Shown here in pieces: positions 5,808-10,704 of a DNA stretch of 10,704 nucleotides. The number at the start of each line of letters is the position of its first letter. Position 1 is the first letter of the stretch. The notes below the pieces were generated by a model. That model saw only the letters and a list, made by a program, of their open reading frames with translations, was not told the origin of the DNA and searched no databases. Source of the DNA: Bacteroidales bacterium. Lineage in GTDB: Bacteria > Bacteroidota > Bacteroidia > Bacteroidales > UBA932. A program made the position numbers and the translations under genes. Where the stretch lies: positions 1-10,704 of the forward strand of contig JAGABD010000004.1 in NCBI GenBank assembly GCA_017614795.1, given 5' to 3'.

Positions 5808-7139
5808 TTAATCCGCGCCGCCACCAACGGCCCTGAACAGGGCGATTGAGGCGCTGGCCAGCGAGGCTTTGTCGGCGACAAGGCCGAGTTCGGCGTCGAG
5901 GAACGACTGCTGGGCTGTGAGGACTTCGAGGTAAGTGGTGGTCGAATAGCGCATCAGGAGCTCGATACGCTCCACGGTCTGGCGAAGCGCCTCCTGCTGC
6001 TGCTCGCCGAGCGTAATCCGCTCGCGCGCCGCCTGGCACGCCGCCAGGGCCTTGTTCACGTCGGCCCCCGCTCGCAGCAGCGCCTGACGGTACTGCAGTT
6101 TCGCAATCTCGGCTTCGTCCTTCGCTATCCGGCTCTTGCTCTTGGCAGCCCGCCCGTTGATTATCGGCTGGGTAAGAGAAGCCAGCGCGTTCCAAATCCA
6201 GCTCGACGGATCCGAAATAGTTCCGTTGGTCGACGTCCATCCCAGCGTTCCGGACAGGCTCAGAGTAGGATACAGCGCCGCTCTTGCCGCATTCGCATCG
6301 TACCACGCTGCGGCCAGAGCCGCCTCGGCTTGCTTCACATCCGGACGCGCCGCTACTGTCCCCAGCGAAATGCCGTCGAGGAACGACGCGGGGAACACGG
6401 CGGAAACGAGGCTGTCCCGCTTGACATCCTTGATTTCGGCGCCAAGCAACAGTCCCAGGCCCGTTTCGGCATCCACGATGGACTTGCGCAGGCTCACCAC
6501 GGAGGCCTCTATCTTGAGCCTTCTGGCCTCGGCCTGGAGCACGGCGACCTCGTTGGTCTTGCCGGCGGCCTTGAGGGAAGAAAGCACCTTTATGGTCGAA
6601 TCCCAGGTCAGCAGGGCTTCCTCGCTTATGCGAAGTTGCTCGTCGAGGGACGCGAGGCTGTAATAGTATTCGGCTACGGATGCGATCAGGTCGGCCCGCA
6701 CAGCCTGGGCGTAGGCCTCGCGCTGTGCAAGGGCCGCGGCGCCGCTGCGCCGGGCATTCAGCCTGGCTCCGAAAATGTCGAGCTGCCAGTCGGCACGGGC
6801 CCCGAGCGTAAGATAGCCTGAAGGAGTGCCGTCGAGCGGAGTATTGGGCACACCGGCGCCGGCGTTGACCGACAGCGAAGGCCAGTATGCGGCCTTGGAA
6901 GCGGCGAGCGAAGCCCGGGCCTGGTCGACGCGGAGCAGGGCCGCCTGCACATCCACATTGTTCTTCAGGGCCGTCTCGATCAAACTCTGAAGCAGCGGGT
7001 CCGCGAACATCTCCCGCCAGCCTATGAGCTTCACTTCTTCGGCGGCCTTGATGCCGTCGAAGGACGGGGTGTCATATTTCCTGTAAAGCCCGCAGCCCGC
7101 AACCAGCAGCACCGAGGCAATCAAAAACAGCTTTTTCAT
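5808..7139 (-). CDS. Outer-membrane efflux lipoprotein (NodT/OprM family, TolC-like)
   Basis: This 443-residue protein is the outer-membrane channel of a tripartite efflux pump. A lipoprotein signal occupies residues 1-15 with lipobox LVAGC and lipidated Cys16, as in OprM and CusC. Two outer-membrane-efflux repeats follow (about 40-230 and 260-435). Each is a long Ala/Glu/Arg-rich helical hairpin carrying a barrel strand pair; typical landmarks are YWPSLS (85-90), DWQLDIFG (117-124), ARPDV (264-268), YPTLSLSG (290-297), LTQPIINGR (322-330) and TYLEVLTAQQSFLDAELG (402-419). The reading frame stays open to 7517, but the true start is the ATG at 7139: it has the lipoprotein signal immediately after it, a perfect AGGAGG at 7147-7152 with 7-base spacing, and a 4-base ATGA overlap with the pump gene's stop. 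The extra upstream codons would lie wholly inside the pump gene. It is the last gene of the operon. Confidence 0.93.
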   Translation of the reverse strand: MKKLFLIASVLLVAGCGLYRKYDTPSFDGIKAAEEVKLIGWREMFADPLLQSLIETALKNNVDVQAALLRVDQARASLAASKAAYWPSLSVNAGAGVPNTPLDGTPSGYLTLGARADWQLDIFGARLNARRSGAAALAQREAYAQAVRADLIASVAEYYYSLASLDEQLRISEEALLTWDSTIKVLSSLKAAGKTNEVAVLQAEARRLKIEASVVSLRKSIVDAETGLGLLLGAEIKDVKRDSLVSAVFPASFLDGISLGTVAARPDVKQAEAALAAAWYDANAARAALYPTLSLSGTLGWTSTNGTISDPSSWIWNALASLTQPIINGRAAKSKSRIAKDEAEIAKLQYRQALLRAGADVNKALAACQAARERITLGEQQQEALRQTVERIELLMRYSTTTYLEVLTAQQSFLDAELGLVADKASLASASIALFRAVGGGAD

Positions 7140-10100
7140 AACTTCCCCTCCTTTCTTCTTTTGCCGAAACGCTCCTGGATGTACTCGCAGATGGTGAAGA
7201 ACACCGGCGTCAGGAACAGGATGGCGATAGTGCCCACAAGCATTCCTCCGGCCGCTCCGACGCCCACAGAACGGTTTCCGTTGGCGCCAACGCCGCTCGC
7301 GAACACGAGAGGCAGGAGGCCGATAATCATAGTGAGCGAAGTCATAAGGACCGGGCGCAGACGGGCCTTGGCCGACGAAAGCGCGGCTCCCGTGATGCTC
7401 ATTCCTATGGCGCGGCGGCGTGACGCGTACTCGGTGACAAGCACGGCGGTCTTCGCCAGAAGGCCGATGAGCATTATGAGCCCGATCTGCAGGTAGATAT
7501 TGTTCTCGAGTCCCCACATCTGCGCGAAGAGGAAGCTTCCCGCAAGTCCCATCGGGACGGACAGGATGACCGCCAGAGGAATCATAAGCGACTCGTACAA
7601 CGCACAGAGTATCAAGTAGATGAAAACGAGGCAGAGGAGGAATATCATAGCGGTGTTGCTGGTGCCTCCCGCCGCCTCTTCACGCGACATTCCGCCGAAC
7701 TCGTAGCCGTAGCCTTCGGGCAGAGTCTCGCGCGCGACTTCACGGATGGCCTTGATGGCCTGGCCGGAACTGTAGCCGTGGCCGTTCTGGCCGTAGACCG
7801 CAATCGCGGGGAAGAGGTTGAAGCGCTCCAGGGTCTCGGAACCGTAGACCTTCGTGAAGGTCAGGTACTGGCTGATGGGCGACATCTCCCCCGCGCTGTT
7901 GCGGACGTACATATTGTCGATGGCGGCGAGGTCCTCGCGATACTCGGAAGAAGCCTGCACCATCACTCGGTACAGCTTTGTAAACCTATTGAAATTGGAC
8001 GCGTAATTGCCTCCGAGATAGGACGAGAGCACGCTCAGAACCTCCTTCGGCGACACCCCGTTGCGCTTGCAGAGGGCCGCGTCCACCTCGACCGTATACT
8101 GCGGATACTTGGTGTCGAAGTTGGTGTAGGCGCGCGAAATCTCAGGCCTCTCGTCGAGGGCGCGGATGAACTGCTTGGTATACTTGAAGAGGTCCTCGAT
8201 GGTGCCTCCCTTCTTGTCCTGGACGTAGAGCTCGAATCCGCTGCCCATACCGTAGCCCGATATCATCGGAGGCTGGTTCAGACGGATGGTGGCGGCCGAA
8301 ATGTGTGCCGTGCGGCGGTAGATCTCAGCCATTATCGAAGGCACGTCGTCGCCGGGTCCCTTTCGCTGGTCCCAGTTGCGCAGACGCAGGGTGAAACTAC
8401 CCGCCGCGGCGCTGGACTCTCCCCTGCCGCCCGAACCCGTTATGCGGGAATAGAGCTGGAGCTGGGGGATGTCCACGATGGCCTCCTCCACCTGGTCCAT
8501 AATGCGCGAGGTTTCCTCGAGGTTGGTGCCCGGAGCCGCGCGCACGCCCACCGTGATGGTTCCCATGTCCTCCTGGGGCACGAGGCCCGTCTTGGTGGTC
8601 ACGAGCATATACCAGAGGCCTCCCACCGAAGCGGCGAGAAGTATCCAGGTGAGCCATTTATGCTTGAAGAGCCAGGCTATCTGCTTTCCGAAGGAATCGA
8701 CCAGTCGGAAGAACACTTTGTTGAAGCCCGTATGGAGCTTGTTGTCGTCGCCGCCCGGACGCATTATCAGCGCGCAGAGGGCGGGGCTTAGTGTGAGCGA
8801 ATTCAAGCAGGAAATACCCACCGCGACCGCCATGGTAAGGCCGAACTGGGTGTAGAACACGCCCGAAGTGCCTCCCATAAAGCAGACGGGGATGAACACC
8901 GCCATGAACACTAGGGTATTGGCGATAATGGCCGCCGCAAGGCCCTTCATGGCGTCGATTGCCGCTTGGCGCGAGTCGGTATATCCCGCGTCGAAGCGGG
9001 CCTGCACAGCCTCAACCACGATTATGGAGTCGTCCACCACCGTGCCTATCACCAGCACCAGCGCGAACAGCGTCAGCAGGTTAAGGCTGAAGCCTGCGGC
9101 ATATATGAAGGCGAATGTGCCTACCAGCGATACGATTATGGAGATGGACGGAATGAGCGTAGCGCGGATGTCGTGCAGGAAGAAGAACACCACCAGCACA
9201 ACCAGCAGGATGGCGATGAAAAGAGTCTTCACCACCTCTTCGATGGACGCGTCGAGGAAGTCCTTGGTGCTCGTGACTACCTCCAGCTTCATTCCCTTGG
9301 GCAGGTCCTTGGCGACCTCGTCAAGCACCTTCTGCACAGCGATGATGACCTCGTTGGCGTTGGAGCCAGAGGTCTGCACTATCTGGCAGTTGCAGGCCGG
9401 ATGGCCGTTGACCTGGTTGAAGAAAGTATAGCTGAGGGCGCCGAGTTCGACTCTGGCGACATCTCCAAGGCGCAGCAGGCTGCCGTCGGGCAGCGACTTC
9501 ACAACGAAGTTCTCGTAATCCTCCTCCTTTTCGTAGCGGCCGCGGTACTTGAGCGTGTACATGAAGACGTTCTCGCTCTCGCTGCCGAGCTTGCCCGTCG
9601 GAGACTCTATGTTCTGCTCGCCGAGCACGTTCACTATGTCCGAAGGCACCAGTGAATACATCGCCATCTTGCCGGGGTCCAGCCAGATTCGCATCGAGTA
9701 GCGGGCGCCCCAGATGTTCACCTCTCCAACGCCGGGGATTCGGCTGAGTCGGGGCTCGACGTTGATCTGCATATAGTTGGTGAGGAAGTTGCTCTCGTAG
9801 GCGTCGTTGGGGCTGTAGAGGGCGACTATCATAAGGGTGCTGTTCTGGCGCTTGCGCACCGTCACGCCCGACTTGGTGACGTCGGAAGGAAGCTGGGGCG
9901 TGGCCTCGGAGACGCGGTTCTGCACGTTCACCACCGCCATGTCGGGGTCGGTGCCCTGCTCGAAGTAGATGGTTATGCTCCCCTGCCCTTCGTTGGAGGC
10001 CTTGCTGGTCATATAGAGCATATGCTCCACGCCGTTGATGGACTCTTCCAGCGGCACCACGACGCTCTTCTGGGTGGTCTCGGCCGATGCTCCCGTGAAG

Positions 10101-10246
10101 CGGGAGATGACGCTGACCGTAGGCGGCGCGATGTCCGGGAAGCGCTCCAGCGGCAGCTGCACCAGCGCTATGAGGCCCACTATAAGGATGAGCACGGAAA
10201 TGACGCCCGAAAGGATGGGGCGGTCTATAAAGCTGCGTACGTTCAT
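7136..10246 (-). CDS. RND multidrug efflux transporter, inner-membrane pump (HAE1/AcrB family)
   Basis: This 1036-residue protein is the proton-driven trimeric pump of the tripartite system and aligns by eye with E. coli AcrB (1049) end to end. The start MNVRSFIDRPILSGVISVLI gives TM1. Porter subdomains follow (about 40-335), then TM2-TM6 (about 340-495), TM7 (about 531-549), the second periplasmic loop (about 555-865) and TM8-TM12 (about 866-1020). The proton relay is intact: Asp405-Asp406 in GTVVDDSIIVVEAV, Lys932 in GLLAKTAVLVTEYA and an Arg in the RLRP motif (962-965), matching AcrB Asp407, Asp408, Lys940 and Arg971. In place of AcrB's Phe-rich switch loop (GFGFAGRG) it has ITGSGGRGESSAAAG (602-616), with no aromatics, so drug-site contacts probably differ; CNC at 285-287 is also unusual. 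The start overlaps the stop of the membrane-fusion gene as ATGA, and its own stop overlaps the lipoprotein start in the same way. The substrate cannot be told from sequence. Confidence 0.96.
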   Translation of the reverse strand: MNVRSFIDRPILSGVISVLILIVGLIALVQLPLERFPDIAPPTVSVISRFTGASAETTQKSVVVPLEESINGVEHMLYMTSKASNEGQGSITIYFEQGTDPDMAVVNVQNRVSEATPQLPSDVTKSGVTVRKRQNSTLMIVALYSPNDAYESNFLTNYMQINVEPRLSRIPGVGEVNIWGARYSMRIWLDPGKMAMYSLVPSDIVNVLGEQNIESPTGKLGSESENVFMYTLKYRGRYEKEEDYENFVVKSLPDGSLLRLGDVARVELGALSYTFFNQVNGHPACNCQIVQTSGSNANEVIIAVQKVLDEVAKDLPKGMKLEVVTSTKDFLDASIEEVVKTLFIAILLVVLVVFFFLHDIRATLIPSISIIVSLVGTFAFIYAAGFSLNLLTLFALVLVIGTVVDDSIIVVEAVQARFDAGYTDSRQAAIDAMKGLAAAIIANTLVFMAVFIPVCFMGGTSGVFYTQFGLTMAVAVGISCLNSLTLSPALCALIMRPGGDDNKLHTGFNKVFFRLVDSFGKQIAWLFKHKWLTWILLAASVGGLWYMLVTTKTGLVPQEDMGTITVGVRAAPGTNLEETSRIMDQVEEAIVDIPQLQLYSRITGSGGRGESSAAAGSFTLRLRNWDQRKGPGDDVPSIMAEIYRRTAHISAATIRLNQPPMISGYGMGSGFELYVQDKKGGTIEDLFKYTKQFIRALDERPEISRAYTNFDTKYPQYTVEVDAALCKRNGVSPKEVLSVLSSYLGGNYASNFNRFTKLYRVMVQASSEYREDLAAIDNMYVRNSAGEMSPISQYLTFTKVYGSETLERFNLFPAIAVYGQNGHGYSSGQAIKAIREVARETLPEGYGYEFGGMSREEAAGGTSNTAMIFLLCLVFIYLILCALYESLMIPLAVILSVPMGLAGSFLFAQMWGLENNIYLQIGLIMLIGLLAKTAVLVTEYASRRRAIGMSITGAALSSAKARLRPVLMTSLTMIIGLLPLVFASGVGANGNRSVGVGAAGGMLVGTIAILFLTPVFFTICEYIQERFGKRRKEGKL
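7147..7152 (-). promoter_or_regulatory. Strong Shine-Dalgarno for the outer-membrane lipoprotein gene
   Basis: The minus strand reads AGGAGG, 7 bases before the ATG at 7139, inside the last codons of the pump gene (encoding KRRKEGKL). A full consensus site is uncommon in Bacteroidota. It decides the lipoprotein start against the longer open frame. Confidence 0.75.
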
Positions 10247-10704
10247 TCAGAGGCCTCCCCAGTGCTGATGAGTGTGCCTTCGCGAATGAGTCCCGCTCCT
10301 TCAGCCACAATCACTTCACCCACTTCGAGGCCGGATTCAACAATATAGTCGGTGCCGTTGTTGAGCGCCAGCACCTTGATTTCGGCGGATTCCGCCTTGC
10401 CGTCCACCACTTTGTACACGAACACCTTCTCCTGAATCTCGAAGGTAGCGGTCTGGGGGATGGCGATGCAGTCCCTGCGGGTTACGGGGATGACCAGCGT
10501 GGCGCTCGCTCCGCTGCGTAGGATCCTTTCCTTGTTGGGGAAGCAGGCCCTCACACGCACGGAGCCGGTGCTCTGGTCGATGACGCCGCTCACCGCGTCG
10601 ATGCGGCCGCTGGTGCCGTAGGCGCGGCCGTTGCTGAGGATAAGCTGCACGTCGGGCATACCTGCGAGGAACTTCTCCTGGCTGCCGTACTGGCTCATAA
10701 GGTC
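10243..10704 (-). CDS. RND efflux membrane-fusion protein (AcrA/MexA family), C-terminal part
   Basis: Only the last 153 codons are in the window; the gene continues past 10704, so the internal Met codon at 10698 is not the start. The visible part begins in the beta-barrel domain (QEKFLAGMPDVQLILSNGRA and GRIDAVSGVIDQSTGSVRVR, the latter a hallmark of AcrA-type periplasmic adaptors). It continues with FPNKERILRSGASATLVIPV and the barrel-to-membrane-proximal turn AIPQTATFEIQEKVFVYKVV, and ends in the membrane-proximal domain (VESGLEVGEVIVAEGAGLIREGTLIS). The protein would be anchored at the inner membrane and bridge the pump to the outer-membrane channel. The missing 5' portion should hold the signal peptide, lipoyl halves and alpha-helical hairpin. 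It is the first visible gene of the operon; its stop TGA shares four bases with the pump's ATG. Confidence 0.93.
   Translation of the reverse strand, partial: DLMSQYGSQEKFLAGMPDVQLILSNGRAYGTSGRIDAVSGVIDQSTGSVRVRACFPNKERILRSGASATLVIPVTRRDCIAIPQTATFEIQEKVFVYKVVDGKAESAEIKVLALNNGTDYIVESGLEVGEVIVAEGAGLIREGTLISTGEASE
10254..10258 (-). promoter_or_regulatory. Shine-Dalgarno for the RND pump gene
   Basis: The minus strand reads GGAGG (within GGGGAGG), 7 bases before the pump ATG at 10246 and inside the last codons of the membrane-fusion gene. Its spacing is the same as at the next junction downstream, supporting reinitiation or coupled translation. Confidence 0.65.

Noticed and set aside
7140..7517. 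Upstream extension of the outer-membrane lipoprotein frame to an ATG at 7517
   Set aside because: The extension lies entirely within the pump gene's last transmembrane region. The ATG at 7139 has a lipoprotein signal, a perfect Shine-Dalgarno and an ATGA overlap.
7778..9655. Large plus-strand frames antisense to the RND pump
   Set aside because: Shadows of an AcrB-family gene whose full-length homology is unambiguous; translations are His/Arg/Val-rich without domains.
1..10704. CRISPR array, tRNA, rRNA or insertion-sequence genes
   Set aside because: No regularly spaced repeats, cloverleaf with CCA-type end, rRNA-like sequence or transposase motifs were seen on either strand.

Overview
The window looks like a chromosomal segment from a GC-rich member of the Bacteroidota, most likely a gut-type Bacteroidales lineage. 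The reasons are TAnnTTTG-type promoter elements, signal peptides that end in a Gln right after the cleavage site, mostly absent Shine-Dalgarno sequences, an outer-membrane beta-barrel ending in Phe, and the character of the proteins. This placement is inference from style; no 16S or other marker gene is present.

Left end (1-1260): a GC-rich, heavily self-complementary block (about 20-156) that looks like a folded RNA or a dispersed fold-back element, then an AT-rich leader, then an AT-rich orphan gene (288-1217) for a RhuM-family protein with a C-terminal phospholipase D-like domain. Its composition is unlike everything to its right, so it is probably laterally acquired. Two adjacent inverted repeats (1187-1255) separate it from the convergent gene on its right.

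Middle (1269-5717): on the minus strand, a small outer-membrane beta-barrel protein is followed after 5 bases by an exported LacZ-type GH2 beta-galactosidase. Divergent from these, on the plus strand, lies mtnN (methylthioadenosine/S-adenosylhomocysteine nucleosidase). The 61-base divergent gap holds a Bacteroidota-type -7 element for each direction.

Right (5808-10704, all minus strand): a tripartite RND efflux operon in the order membrane-fusion protein (5' end outside the window), AcrB-like inner-membrane pump, NodT/OprM-like outer-membrane lipoprotein. Each junction is an ATGA stop/start overlap preceded by a strong Shine-Dalgarno sequence, which is notable in this phylum. Together the three would form a proton-driven drug or toxic-compound exporter spanning both membranes. 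The operon's promoter and any regulator lie beyond position 10704. Its 3' end meets mtnN in a GC-rich gap with two overlapping hairpins.

Most of the window is conventional. The parts least explained by known families are the GC-rich folded element at the left end, the RhuM-PLD protein, the SD-equipped ATGA junctions, and the altered switch-loop region of the pump. I see no convincing evidence of an entirely new multi-gene system.
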